A stretch of DNA of 64,000 bases from Shewanella piezotolerans WP3 (GTDB lineage: Bacteria; Pseudomonadota; Gammaproteobacteria; Enterobacterales; Shewanellaceae). Shown here piece by piece: positions 9,673 through 18,602 of this stretch; position 1 is the stretch's first letter, and every line of letters starts with the position of its first letter. The translations under genes and the position numbers were made by a program. Location: contig NC_011566.1 of NCBI RefSeq assembly GCF_000014885.1, forward strand, positions 2,647,501 to 2,711,500, given 5' to 3'. The notes beneath the pieces are model-generated. The model was given only the letters and a program-made list of their open reading frames with translations. It was not told where the DNA came from and did no database searches.

Positions 9673-11013
9673 ATGAATAGTGAACTTTTTGATCCCCTTT
9701 ATAACAGCAGTCCTGCAAACTTAGCACCTTGTCGTTCATACTGGGCAAGCACCACCTCGCTTGGACAAGCTAGCCCAGTATTGTCTGGTAATCGAAGTGT
9801 TGATGTTGCTGTAATAGGCGGTGGCTATACTGGGTTGTTGAGTGCTTATTATTTGGCAACTGAACACAACATTGATGTCTGTGTATTAGAAGCCAACCAA
9901 ATTGGCTTTGGTGCATCAGCAAGAAATGCAGGTTTTGTATTAAAGGGGTCAGGAAGACTGGGCTATAAGCAGATGGCAGCGAGATGGGATCTCGATACTG
10001 CAAAGGGGATTTATCATGAGTTTAGTGAAGCGGTATCTCGAGTTGATGGCCTGATCAACGAATTTAATATCGATTGCGAACCGCAACAAAAAGGTTATTT
10101 AAAAGTAGCGCATAATAAAAAAGCATTAGAGCAACTGCAGAGCGCAGCGGGGTTTATAAGGAGAGAACTTGGAGAAGATGCGGAGTTTATAACGGCTAAC
10201 CGTTTTAAAACTGAGTTTATGAACCATCAACAAGCCTTTGGCGCGCTAAGATTAGCTGATGGCTTTGGTGTGAACCCGTTAAAACTATTGCTTGGTTATA
10301 AATCAATACTGCAAGGAAAGAGTGTTGATCTATATGAAAACACCTGCGTGACCGACTGGCTTACTGAAGGTAATCAACACCGCCTAATAACCTCTAGGGG
10401 TGAAATCCGGGCCAATAAGGTCATCACAGCAGGAAATGCCTACACACCAAAGTCGTTCAGTTCAAATATTGATAATCGTTACTTACCTATACTCAGCAAT
10501 GTGATTGTTACCGAGCCATTATCAGAACAAGAGTTGCTTAGCTGTGGCCTCAATACTCATCAAGTGACAATGGATACCCGAATACTAAAATATTATTATC
10601 GCTTGTTGCCAGACAACAGACTACTTTTTGGTGGTAGAGGGGCAATACAGGGCAAAGATGCAAACAAGCCTATTTATCAAAAACGATTGAAATTTGCGCT
10701 TGATAAGTGTTTTCCACCATTACAGCAAAAGGCTGTTGCGTATAATTGGACGGGTTGGATTGCTGCAGCTCTGGACGATATGCCACATGTATATGCCTCA
10801 AACGGTGTAGGTTACAGTATAGGGTACTGTGGTTCTGGCGTCTCGTTCAGCTCACAAGCGGCGTTTAGACTAGCCGAACAAATTGCGGGAAAGCAAGTTC
10901 CAGCTTTACCACTTTATCAACTGCCACTGCCTAAATTTCCTTTACCACAACTAAGACGGGTAGGTCAGTGGGGCTATTACCATTATGGATGGTTAAGAGA
11001 TCGATTTCTTTAG
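9673..11013 (+). CDS. FAD-dependent amine/amino-acid oxidoreductase (DAO family)
   Basis: This 446-residue enzyme has the dinucleotide-binding motif VAVIGGGYTGLLSAYYLA near 38-55 and the GFGASARNAGF flavin-contact loop. A YYYRLLPDNRLLFGGRG strand and a C-terminal GVGYSIGYCGSGVSFS FAD-closing motif follow. The layout matches the D-amino-acid/gamma-glutamylputrescine oxidase (PuuB-like) group, which deaminates amines or amino acids with FAD. Length is usual for the family. It follows the GNAT gene closely, which fits modification or catabolism of an amine, but the substrate cannot be deduced. Confidence 0.82.
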   Translation: MNSELFDPLYNSSPANLAPCRSYWASTTSLGQASPVLSGNRSVDVAVIGGGYTGLLSAYYLATEHNIDVCVLEANQIGFGASARNAGFVLKGSGRLGYKQMAARWDLDTAKGIYHEFSEAVSRVDGLINEFNIDCEPQQKGYLKVAHNKKALEQLQSAAGFIRRELGEDAEFITANRFKTEFMNHQQAFGALRLADGFGVNPLKLLLGYKSILQGKSVDLYENTCVTDWLTEGNQHRLITSRGEIRANKVITAGNAYTPKSFSSNIDNRYLPILSNVIVTEPLSEQELLSCGLNTHQVTMDTRILKYYYRLLPDNRLLFGGRGAIQGKDANKPIYQKRLKFALDKCFPPLQQKAVAYNWTGWIAAALDDMPHVYASNGVGYSIGYCGSGVSFSSQAAFRLAEQIAGKQVPALPLYQLPLPKFPLPQLRRVGQWGYYHYGWLRDRFL

Positions 11014-11081
11014 TGATCTCAATACAGTTCTCGCTGGTTGTGCTACCTTTATAGACTGATTTTTTTATTAGGACGAAGTAC

Positions 11082-11357
11082 GTGAAAACACCTGTAGACA
11101 AGATGCTAAATCAACACCAGCAACTCGTTCACTCTGAAAACGTTTCCGTTTTATCTCATGTTCAACGAGAGAAAGAAGACTGGGTACTGCATACCGTCAT
11201 GATAGAAGATTGCGATACCCCTTTTAAGTTCAAACGCCGCAAAAAATATAAGTGTTTAAAAGGGGCACGAGTCAATATGACATACTATAGCGCAACAGAA
11301 GGCATAGCGGGTTTTGAAATTGATGTGTTCAAAGTGGTTCGTATAAAGCGAAGCTAA
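11082..11357 (+). CDS. Small conserved hypothetical protein
   Basis: I do not recognise this 91-residue protein. It is basic toward the end, with the charged stretch CDTPFKFKRRKKYKCLKGARV and a beta-strand-like C-terminus. It has no signal peptide or membrane segment. The start is GTG with AGGACG eight bases upstream; an ATG seven codons later is an alternative. It may be transcribed with the FAD gene 68 bases upstream. Confidence 0.55.
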   Translation: MKTPVDKMLNQHQQLVHSENVSVLSHVQREKEDWVLHTVMIEDCDTPFKFKRRKKYKCLKGARVNMTYYSATEGIAGFEIDVFKVVRIKRS

Positions 11358-11489
11358 AATAATAACGTAGATACATGCCGTTAATCACACTTGACTGATT
11401 AAGCCTAGGTACAGCTAACAAGAAATATAATCTCTTATAGAAAGTGACTTCCATCGATATTGGACAGTCCTATTTTAGGGAGGTGTTAG

Positions 11490-11819
11490 ATGTATTCAAG
11501 TAGACAACTAAACAGGCAACATGCAGGTCTTGCTGCGCAGATTATCATTGATGAAAAATTATCTGTTTTATTTGATTCGGTCCAAACATCAATTAAGCTT
11601 ACACAACGAGCATTACTCAAGCGATGTCTAGAGAGTAATCTTATCTCTTCAATGACATTATTAAGTCACAAATCTGAAGCGCTTGAACTACATAGAGCGA
11701 TTTTGAATGCTGAACTAGGTGAAGTAGAACAAAAAATATTATTGGGTTATATTGACCAAAATATTGAAATGATAGACGACTACCTTTGCATGAATCCTAA
11801 TGTGGGATCAAAACACTAA
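11490..11819 (+). CDS. Small helical hypothetical protein
   Basis: This 109-residue protein appears almost entirely alpha-helical and soluble, with no Cys cluster or membrane segment. A strong GGGAGG ribosome site precedes the ATG, which supports genuine translation. I recognise no family. The final residues are polar and it is followed by non-coding sequence. Confidence 0.55.
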   Translation: MYSSRQLNRQHAGLAAQIIIDEKLSVLFDSVQTSIKLTQRALLKRCLESNLISSMTLLSHKSEALELHRAILNAELGEVEQKILLGYIDQNIEMIDDYLCMNPNVGSKH

Positions 11820-12203
11820 TCCGATGGTTCAAGGAGTGCGTCCCTTCGGGTTGGTTTCAATGTTTTATTCTTTTATGATTAGAATGCGTTACGAGCTTTT
11901 TGCTTAACCAGCTAAGTCTCATGCTAAAATAATTGGATTCGAACAAAAACTAAGCACGAAAGACCAACAACCGCTAATAAGACGCAGCGATATTTACTCT
12001 TTATCTAGCCATATTGTGTTAACTTATTTTTAATAACACAGTTATTTTATCTCTTTCCGAGCCTCTACGTCAGCTGGCATTATGGCCAACTACAAATACT
12101 GTGAATGGCACTACCTTGTTTAATAGTGCTCCAGACTGCTTTATAACTAGATACAAAAAAGCCCAGCATTGCTGGGCTTTTATATATTAAGGTATTAGCG
12201 AAT
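11820..12203. other. 384-base convergent intergenic region
   Basis: The only structure seen is the terminator at 12155-12184, which belongs to the minus-strand GAPDH gene. A small GC patch near 11830-11850 (GCGTCCCTTCGGG) could end the plus-strand transcript, but it lacks a T-run. No ORF is supported. Confidence 0.5.
12155..12184. terminator. Rho-independent terminator after gapA-2
   Basis: AAAAAAGCCCAGCA and TGCTGGGCTTTT form a perfect GC-rich stem with flanking A- and T-runs. It lies just past the stop codon of the minus-strand GAPDH. Confidence 0.9.
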
Positions 12204-13214
12204 TTACTTTGCAGACATTAACGCAACAGCGTTATCTAGCATGCGGTTGCTGAAACCCCATTCGTTGTCATACCAAGCCATAACTTTAACTAGACGGCCA
12301 TTAACGCGGGTTTGAGTCGCGTCAAAGTTAGATGAGTAAGGGTTATGGTTAAAGTCGATAGAAACCAAAGGCTCATGGTTTACAGCTAACACTTCACTCA
12401 GTGGCGCTACAGAAGCTGCTTTTTCAATGATAGCGTTAATCTCTTCGACAGTTGTGTCGCGAGCTGCTACGAATGATAGATCGACCAGCGATACGTTGAC
12501 TGTAGGTACACGTACAGCTAAACCGTCAAACTTACCAGCAAGTTCAGGCACAACTAGACCTACTGCAGCAGCTGCGCCGGTGCGTGTTGGGATCATTGAC
12601 ATTGCAGCAGCACGAGCGCGGCGCAAATCAGTATGGTAAACATCAGATAAACGTTGATCGTTCGTGTAAGCATGAATTGTTGTCATTAGACCTGATTCAA
12701 TGCCAATCTCATCATTTAACGGCTTAGCAAATGGTGCTAGGCAGTTGGTAGTACAAGAAGCATTAGAAATCACCGTCATGTCGCCAGTAATTTCGTCATT
12801 GTTAACACCGTAAACAACCGTTGCATCAACATTCTTGCCTGGTGCAGAGATAATAACTTTCTTTGCGCCTGCTGTTAGGTGCGGTTGAACAGACTCTTTA
12901 GAAGTGAATATACCGGTACACTCGAAAACAACGTCAACGTTAAGTTCATCCCACGGAAGTTTCGATGGGTCGCGCTCCTGGAATGTAAGGATCTTATCTT
13001 CATTAACAAAAATAGCATCGTCAGCGTGCTCTACTTTTGCATTGAAGCGACCATGAACAGAGTCATACTTTGTTAGGTGAGCGTTGATTGAAGCGTCGCC
13101 TAGATCATTTAACGCAACAATTTTGATAGGGTAGTTCTTTTCGCTTTCATATAAAGCACGTAGAACATTGCGGCCGATACGGCCATAGCCGTTAATTGCA
13201 ACTCGGATAGTCAT
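12204..13214 (-). CDS. gapA: Type I glyceraldehyde-3-phosphate dehydrogenase
   Basis: The 336-residue enzyme has the NAD motif NGYGRIGRNVLRAL at 8-21 and the catalytic SNASCTTNC with Cys near 154. HAYTNDQ and the C-terminal WYDNEWGFSNRMLD are also present. It oxidises glyceraldehyde 3-phosphate to 1,3-bisphosphoglycerate in glycolysis/gluconeogenesis. It is the copy often called gapA-2 in Shewanella, where it lies opposite a long GAPDH, as here. Erythrose-4-phosphate dehydrogenase (Epd) is a relative, but the ISAPGKN and HAYTNDQ segments favour GAPDH. AGGGATATGAG precedes the ATG. Confidence 0.93.
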   Translation of the reverse strand: MTIRVAINGYGRIGRNVLRALYESEKNYPIKIVALNDLGDASINAHLTKYDSVHGRFNAKVEHADDAIFVNEDKILTFQERDPSKLPWDELNVDVVFECTGIFTSKESVQPHLTAGAKKVIISAPGKNVDATVVYGVNNDEITGDMTVISNASCTTNCLAPFAKPLNDEIGIESGLMTTIHAYTNDQRLSDVYHTDLRRARAAAMSMIPTRTGAAAAVGLVVPELAGKFDGLAVRVPTVNVSLVDLSFVAARDTTVEEINAIIEKAASVAPLSEVLAVNHEPLVSIDFNHNPYSSNFDATQTRVNGRLVKVMAWYDNEWGFSNRMLDNAVALMSAK

Positions 13215-13430
13215 CTCATATCCCTCAGGTAAAAGTTTAAATAGAATCTGGTAGTAAAATTACCAAACTGACAGCTACCGTCAAGCAATATCGACCAAAT
13301 AGGCGCGATTCCCTTAACAATTTAGGTAATTTTTTTACATGGATCGCGTATTAGGTTATTTTTCAGCTAAATGAAGAAAATGTTTGTAAGTTGGCAAACA
13401 TATTGCCGAATACAAATTACACGAACCTTT

Positions 13431-14303
13431 TTAGTTAACTGCTTGGTCTAAATCTTGCTCCAAGACTATTTTTAGCTTACTTTGCGCATACATTCCAGAT
13501 TCTAGTACATTAGCCAAATTTTCAGCTTCTTTATCTAACTTTTCTTGCAATATCTTATTCCCTTGGAGCATTGCTAACATCTGTTCCTCTACAAAATTAG
13601 CATCTGTCATGATGATATTTGTTCTTGATAACAAATAATGCATCTCTGGACGATTTTCATTTCTATAAATGGTAGCTAAAGCTAACAACCAGTCTGGATC
13701 AAATGAGTCTTTGTCGGCGCCAGATAATGTTGCTGCATACAATTGCTTTGATTTATTCGGGTCGATCTTAAGGTAATGAGCCGCAAGTTGCGCTTTGAGC
13801 CTAATATCTTTAATTAATCCATTCTTCTCAGCGTCGAATAGTACTTTTCCAGCTTCTATATCGTTAAACCTAGACCAATGATAATAAGCTAAGTGTGGGT
13901 CTTGGCTGTTTTTGGTTGTTTCTTGTAGTTGAGCCAATGTCTGGGAACTTAAGCCAAAAGCTCGAGCACGATCGTTGGTGCGCTCAGGATGCAAAATATG
14001 CTGCACTCCAGCAGCAAGTTCAATGCACTTGTTGTAATCTTCTAAGTACAATAATTGGTCGAAGATCTGTTCACCCTTTGGTGCTTCAGTCATCTTTAAC
14101 TGGTACCGGTTACGAATTAGGTCGCCTTTTTCGAACCTACACCAACTATCTTTATGTAGATCTGAACAAAGTTCAGGATTTTTGTTACATATCTTCTGGG
14201 TATTTGAGGTTGGTTCGCAGCCAAATAGTCCAAAAAAGGCCGTAATTCCTAGAAGTGATGTAAACATTACAAATTTTCTACTCAAAATAGGCTCCACGCG
14301 CAT
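13431..14303 (-). CDS. Lipoprotein between the two GAPDH genes (DUF2989-like)
   Basis: This 290-residue protein has a lipobox FGLFGC (acylated Cys near 29). A Cys-containing stretch CNKNPELCSDLHKDSWC and a long helical region with TPR-like spacing (about 90-270) follow. It resembles the DUF2989 lipoproteins found between GAPDH genes in Shewanella relatives; this is from memory. The function is unknown, probably on the periplasmic face of a membrane. The best in-frame ATG lacks a clear ribosome site, so translation may start a few codons downstream. Confidence 0.65.
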   Translation of the reverse strand: MRVEPILSRKFVMFTSLLGITAFFGLFGCEPTSNTQKICNKNPELCSDLHKDSWCRFEKGDLIRNRYQLKMTEAPKGEQIFDQLLYLEDYNKCIELAAGVQHILHPERTNDRARAFGLSSQTLAQLQETTKNSQDPHLAYYHWSRFNDIEAGKVLFDAEKNGLIKDIRLKAQLAAHYLKIDPNKSKQLYAATLSGADKDSFDPDWLLALATIYRNENRPEMHYLLSRTNIIMTDANFVEEQMLAMLQGNKILQEKLDKEAENLANVLESGMYAQSKLKIVLEQDLDQAVN

Positions 14304-14487
14304 TTTTATCTAATTAAATTACATCGTTATATAAAATATCTGACTAGCCTGAAAGGCCAGTTTTCATTACAATAGCGCCGACCAAACGGGGAAAGACACC
14401 CTACATAACCTAGATTATTGGTCTTTTCTTTTTGTTACTCAAACATTTCTGATAGAAAATCAGAAAAGTGAGATAAAGGATCTGTTA

Positions 14488-15923
14488 ATGAGCGCTGATA
14501 AACACCTACAAAGCTGGCAAGAACGTTTCGAAATGGCCGAGGCTATGCAGCCTTTACTTGGTAAATTATATCGTAACCAGGTGTAGAGGTTGTCGTATAC
14601 GGTAAACCACTACTGAACGCTTCTACCATTGAAATCATTAAATCACATCGCTTAGTGCGCCGTCATGTCGGTGAAAAACTAAGACTACGTGAAAGCTTTC
14701 CATTTATCGAAGCTTTAAGCAAGTTAGCGGTAAAACAGTGCAAAGTCGATATCGGGAAATTGGCTGTTAATTACTGGCGTGAATACAAAGATGCTAGCCA
14801 AATCGAAGCTTACATGAGCAGCGAATTGTCAGCAGCTATCACACAAGAAGATACAGAAGAAGCAAGAGATGTTGTGCTTTACGGTTTTGGCCGTATCGGA
14901 CGCCTACTCGCTCGTTTATTAATTGAAAGAACGGGTGTGAGCAACAAGCTTAGACTCCGTGCTATCGTCCTTCGTGGTGGCCGTAAAGGCGACCTTGAAA
15001 AACGCGCAAGCCTACTTCGTCGCGACTCTGTACATGGACCATTTAATGGTTCTGTTGAAGTTGACGAAGAAAACAATGCAATCATTGCTAACGGCACTTA
15101 TATTCAGGTCATCTACGCAAACTCTCCAGATGAAGTTGATTACACAAAGTACGGTATATCTAACGCACTAGTGGTAGATAATACGGGTATTTGGAAAGAT
15201 GAAGCAGGGCTTGGTTTGCACCTTAAATCAAAGGGCGCGACCAAAGTTCTATTAACAGCTCCAGCAAAAGGGGCAATTAAGAACATCGTTTATGGTGTTA
15301 ACGAGTCTGACATACTTGATGAAGATACGATTGTATCTGCAGCAAGCTGTACGACTAACGCCATTACACCTGTGCTTAAAGCAGTTAATGATAAATATGG
15401 CATTGTAAATGGTCACGTTGAGACTATTCACTCCTACACAAATGACCAAAACCTTATCGATAACTACCATTCAGCTGATCGTCGCGGTCGCAGTGCACCT
15501 TTGAATATGGTAATTACTGAAACAGGTGCTGCTAAAGCTGTTTCTAAAGCCTTACCAGTGCTTGAAGGTAAGTTAACAGGTAACGCAATTCGTGTTCCTA
15601 CACCAAACGTTTCAATGGCAATTATTAGTCTGAACCTTAATGGTGAAACGAATAAGCATGAAATGAATGAATATTTAAAAGATATGGCGCTGCAGTCTGA
15701 GTTGCAAAATCAAATCGATTTCACTGAATCTACTGAGATTGTATCTAGTGATTTGGTTGGTTCTCGCTATGCAGGTGTTGTTGATTCTCAAGCAACTATT
15801 GCTGATGGTAACCGTACTATTCTTTATGTTTGGTATGACAACGAATTTGGTTATAGCTGCCAGGTAGTCGGCGTGATGCAAAAAATGCTAGGTCTTAACT
15901 ACCAGTCATTGCCACTTGGCTAA
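14488..15923 (+). pseudogene. Long GAPDH (gapA-3/gapB type), 5' frameshifted
   Basis: From the ATG at 14488 the frame reads MSADKHLQSWQERFEMAEAM... LLGKLYRNQ and then hits TAG at 14584-14586. The rest of the protein continues in another frame from GVEVVVYGK to the end at 15923. One extra G at about 14580 (GG to GGG) would restore a single ORF of about 478 residues, the usual length of this long GAPDH class. The downstream part keeps VLYGFGRIGRLLARLL, the catalytic AASCTTN, IHSYTNDQN and WYDNEFGYSCQV. It is either a recent inactivating deletion or a sequencing error. If real, a 422-residue product could only start from an internal GTG at 14655. Confidence 0.85.
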
Positions 15924-15945
15924 GCCTGAATAGAGTTAATACCGA

Positions 15946-15977
15946 GAAAAACGCCTCTTTCATAGAGGCGTTTTTTA
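15946..15977. terminator. Terminator after the long GAPDH
   Basis: AAAAACGCCTCT and AGAGGCGTTTTTT form a perfect stem around a short loop, with a T-run in the plus direction. Confidence 0.9.
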
Positions 15978-16501
15978 TTTATAGGTTAGCTCTGGTTTCA
16001 TTAGCGCGCTCTGTTAGTTACACAAGCTCATAGAACGCCTTCAAACACTTAAATCTGCCTCTAAATAATTTGAAAGCGCTAACTTGTCTTCACGGCTCAA
16101 TAGCCAACACTATTAATGCCAGTCCCATAAATTCCGGCCATTGGAGCTAGTTGTTCAAAAAAAGTGTCATGGGCCATTGAAGACATTCCACTTAACCAAA
16201 GCAAACTATTTAATACTAGTTGACTAAGGCTTAGTCATTACTTGACGATGTGTATCGTTACTAAGCTAAACATTTTCATTTTTTGTATTATTTATAAGCA
16301 TCCAATAACAAGGCAGGGCATTGATATTGTGCAACTAACGATCAATGAGAACAAAAAACGTTATCTTTGATGCTTTTAACGTCAAACAGTTATAAAAAGC
16401 ATTTTTCTCGATTGACTATGCAGAGTAAATCGGTAGAATGCCATTCCGTAGTCAAGGGGAAGCGAACTAAGCAAGAACTTGATTACAAGTTAAATTGAAA
16501 T
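15978..16501. other. 524-base intergenic region before the tRNA cluster
   Basis: The region is AT-rich and contains the tRNA operon promoter near its right end. I see no supported ORF and no long repeat. TGACTAAGGCTTAGTCA near 16223-16239 is a perfect short palindrome of unknown meaning. Confidence 0.5.
16412..16439 (+). promoter_or_regulatory. Probable sigma-70 promoter of the tRNA operon
   Basis: TTGACT and TAGAAT are separated by 16 bases, about 60 bases ahead of the first tRNA. No other gene lies between, so this is the best candidate for the three-tRNA transcript. Confidence 0.6.
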
Positions 16502-16577
16502 GCGACATTAGCTCAGTTGGTAGAGCGATACCTTGCCAAGGTATAGGTCATCGGTTCGAACCCGATATGTCGCTCCA
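16502..16577 (+). tRNA. tRNA-Gly (anticodon GCC)
   Basis: A full 76-base cloverleaf with encoded CCA. The acceptor stem is GCGACAT/ATGTCGC, the D-arm GCTCAGTTGGTAGAGC, the anticodon loop TTGCCAA and the T-loop TTCGAAC. It is the first gene of a three-tRNA cluster. Confidence 0.96.
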
Positions 16578-16586
16578 ATTTAATAT

Positions 16587-16660
16587 GGCGCGATGGCAGA
16601 ATGGCTATGCTGCGGATTGCAAATCCGTCGATCTCGGTTCGACTCCGGGTCGCGCCTCCA
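16587..16660 (+). tRNA. tRNA-Cys (anticodon GCA)
   Basis: A 74-base cloverleaf with CCA. The acceptor stem is GGCGCGA/TCGCGCC, the anticodon loop TTGCAAA and the T-loop TTCGACT. It starts nine bases after tRNA-Gly. Confidence 0.96.
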
Positions 16661-16742
16661 CAGTTTAAGAATTTGATGAGTGGTTAAGTAATTAACTACA
16701 GTGTTTCTACCGATAACACGTATCATCAAAATCAAAGAGTTT

Positions 16743-16828
16743 GCCCGAGTGGTGGAATCGGTAGACACAAGGGATTTAAAATCCCTCGCTTAATAGGCGT
16801 GCCGGTTCAAGTCCGGCCTCGGGTACCA
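16743..16828 (+). tRNA. tRNA-Leu (anticodon TAA)
   Basis: An 86-base class II tRNA with a long variable arm and CCA. The acceptor stem is GCCCGAG/CTCGGGT and the anticodon loop is TTTAAAA, reading UUA/UUG codons. It is last in the cluster. Confidence 0.95.
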
Positions 16829-16853
16829 AATATTCTCGCGAGAGAATTACAAT

Positions 16854-16882
16854 AAGCCTCAACGAAAGTTGGGGCTTTTTTG
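16854..16882 (+). terminator. Terminator of the tRNA cluster
   Basis: AGCCTCAAC and GTTGGGGCT pair around GAAA (one G-U pair), followed by TTTTTT. Confidence 0.88.
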
Positions 16883-16930
16883 TATCAAAAATTCCTCTAT
16901 AGAAGAATTGCCTTAAAACCTTGAGTTATG

Positions 16931-17067
16931 CCAATCTGTATAAGAAATTGAGCGACTCAGAGCGTTTTGGGTACGTAAATTCAAGGCTGGCTAATTCAAA
17001 GTGAGTAATGACATTACCTCAAAACCGCTAAAGTCTCCCTGAGCGATCAAATCTTTATACTGACTGG
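16931..17067. repeat. 137-bp MITE-like element with about 30-bp imperfect terminal inverted repeats
   Basis: The left end CCAATCTGTATAAGAAATTG and the right end, read on the other strand as CCAGTCAGTATAAAGATTTG, match over about 30 bases including GCGAC/TCGCTCAG. The interior codes for nothing. A shorter relative lies at 33596-33652, sharing TGAGCGATCAAATCTTTATA. It is likely a dispersed non-autonomous element or a REP-like hairpin family. No clear target duplication was found. Confidence 0.6.
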
Positions 17068-17111
17068 TTTTAAATACTCTGAAAGTTATCGCAGTCATAA
17101 GGTTTAGGCCT

Positions 17112-17139
17112 AAAAAAGCCCAAATCATTGGGCTTAAAA
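17112..17139 (-). terminator. Terminator of the tus operon
   Basis: AAAGCCCAA and TTGGGCTTAA form a stem with A/T runs, 27 bases past the tusE stop on the minus strand. Confidence 0.8.
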
Positions 17140-17165
17140 GTTTTACACTGGTCAGTTTCAGGCTG

Positions 17166-17495
17166 TTAGATACATTTTGCAGGCTTGGGTAAACCCGCAA
17201 TTTTTGTCGCTTGCTTGGCAGGCCCTACAGGAAACAAAGTATAGAGATATTTTGAATTGCCTTTGTCTGCACCTAAGCTTTGTCCAATCGCTTTTACGAG
17301 CACACGAATGGCAGGGCTTGTTTTAAACTCTAGATAAAAGTTACGCACAAAATTAATGACTTCCCAATGTGCATCTGTAAGTTCTATCTCTTCCTCTTTA
17401 GCAATTATGAGCGCGAGTTCTGGGCTCCAGTCACTCACAACTTTTAAGTAGCCTTGGTGGTCTGTCTCTATTTTCTTTCCGTTAAATTCAATCAT
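17166..17495 (-). CDS. tusE: Sulfurtransferase TusE (DsrC family)
   Basis: TusE takes sulfur from TusD in the TusBCD complex and passes it to MnmA for 2-thiouridine at tRNA wobble position 34. With the start MIEFNGKK it has 109 residues, exactly the length of E. coli TusE. It keeps the essential penultimate Cys in KPAKCI (Cys108). A start 12 bases upstream exists, but the chosen ATG lies immediately after the tusB stop. In E. coli tusE is far from tusDCB; here they are one operon. Confidence 0.93.
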   Translation of the reverse strand: MIEFNGKKIETDHQGYLKVVSDWSPELALIIAKEEEIELTDAHWEVINFVRNFYLEFKTSPAIRVLVKAIGQSLGADKGNSKYLYTLFPVGPAKQATKIAGLPKPAKCI

Positions 17496-17497
17496 TT

Positions 17498-17779
17498 CTA
17501 CCAGCAAATCACTTTGTTATGGGTTAGGGTCAGCGCAACAAAATCTGCGTAACCAATCATTTTAAATGCACTCAAGCGTGATTGTAATCCACGTGCAATA
17601 ACATCATCTTCCAGTACTAGCACGTTGTAATCGTTTAAGCGTGATTGCCACTCTTTGATTAATAAACAATTAACCGCATTAGACGATAGCAAAATGCTAT
17701 CAGTAGTGTTTATGTAGCGTAAGCAAAGTTTCAGTGCAGCGCTTTGTGTAGGAGACGATTGTATATGATGCAATATCAT
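17498..17779 (-). CDS. tusB: Sulfur relay protein TusB (DsrH family)
   Basis: This 93-residue protein begins MILHHIQSSPTQSAALKLCLRY, a DsrH/TusB signature, and ends with ICW. It is the smallest subunit of the (TusBCD)2 heterohexamer that relays persulfide from TusA to TusE. It overlaps tusC by one base and is followed directly by tusE, so the stoichiometric subunits are translated together. Confidence 0.9.
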   Translation of the reverse strand: MILHHIQSSPTQSAALKLCLRYINTTDSILLSSNAVNCLLIKEWQSRLNDYNVLVLEDDVIARGLQSRLSAFKMIGYADFVALTLTHNKVICW

Positions 17780-18135
17780 TAGAATACTAAGACCTCATCT
17801 ACATGGTTGAAATGCTCTGCAATCGCTTGTGAAGAGCAGAATTGAACCTCTAGCTTTATATCGTGCTCTGTAAGCGCTAATTCTTTCATAGCGGCCTCGC
17901 AGACGAGAATAGTCTCAATATCATAAAGGGGAAGCGCGCCAAAAGTGGCAATGTAGTCTTTAGCTCCTACGGTTTCTGGAGCTTGGTTCTTTAGCAAGTT
18001 TAAGATCCCTTCATCAGTAAAAACTAAGCTAACTTGTTGCTCAAAGCTAGCGCTGAGCAAAGCGAGATCGAGTGCTTCGCGACCTTTGGCGTTACCATGG
18101 GGACCTTGACTGAATACAATACAAAGTTTCTTCAA
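17779..18135 (-). CDS. tusC: Sulfur relay protein TusC (DsrF family)
   Basis: At 118 residues it starts with KKLCIVFSQGPHGNAKGREALDLALLSASF, the DsrEF-fold N-terminus typical of TusC. It is a structural subunit of TusBCD and does not need a catalytic Cys. It is located between tusD and tusB with short spacing on both sides. Confidence 0.9.
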   Translation of the reverse strand: MKKLCIVFSQGPHGNAKGREALDLALLSASFEQQVSLVFTDEGILNLLKNQAPETVGAKDYIATFGALPLYDIETILVCEAAMKELALTEHDIKLEVQFCSSQAIAEHFNHVDEVLVF

Positions 18136-18155
18136 CTTTTACTCCTTTACAGCCT

Positions 18156-18545
18156 TTAAAAGCTAACTAATCGATCAGCAGACTCAATACCCGTAACAAG
18201 TTCACCCAAGCCACCCATTATAAATGGAGCTTCCATGTTCCAATGCTTAGTGTTGTTTTCTTGTGCTTCACTAACGGACAGCACGCCACGACGCAGCGCA
18301 GCAGAGACACAGTTAACTAATGGGAACTTGTATTGTTGACTGAGAGATAGCCAAGCGCTTTGAAGATCAAACTCGTCACTTGCAGGACTGTTAAAACTAT
18401 TAGTATTGAGAACGCCGTCTTGATAGAAAAAGACTTTATCAATAAGGTGACCGTTTTGTACGGCGGCTTCGGCAAAGCGATAGGCATTATAACTCGATCC
18501 GCTACCGTAAGCAGGGGAGTTAACCTGAATAATAAATTTGCTCAT
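18156..18545 (-). CDS. tusD: Sulfurtransferase subunit TusD (DsrE family)
   Basis: The 129-residue protein has the DsrE core IIQVNSPAYGSGSSYNAYRFAEAAV and the catalytic segment PLVNCVSAALRRGV. Its Cys falls near residue 78, the position of the persulfide Cys in E. coli TusD. It receives sulfur from TusA and hands it to TusE. It is the first gene of tusDCB-E, 57 bases downstream of the yccA-like gene. Confidence 0.92.
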   Translation of the reverse strand: MSKFIIQVNSPAYGSGSSYNAYRFAEAAVQNGHLIDKVFFYQDGVLNTNSFNSPASDEFDLQSAWLSLSQQYKFPLVNCVSAALRRGVLSVSEAQENNTKHWNMEAPFIMGGLGELVTGIESADRLVSF

Positions 18546-18550
18546 GATAA

Positions 18551-18579
18551 AAAAAATGGCCCTTAAGTAGGACCATTTT
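18551..18579 (-). terminator. Hairpin between the yccA-like gene and tusD
   Basis: AAAATGGTCC and GGGCCATTTT (read on the minus strand) form an imperfect stem followed by a long T-run. It lies between two same-strand genes, so it probably ends or attenuates yccA transcripts before tusD. Confidence 0.6.
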
Positions 18580-18602
18580 AACTCAATTAAAATTAATTGG
18601 AA

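Noticed and set aside
16580..16768. 62-codon minus-strand ORF
   Set aside because: It lies antisense over tRNA-Cys and part of tRNA-Leu, both of which are clear tRNA genes.
16991..17200. 69-codon minus-strand ORF beside tusE
   Set aside because: It is made from the inverted-repeat element and the out-of-frame 3' end of tusE, with no ribosome site.
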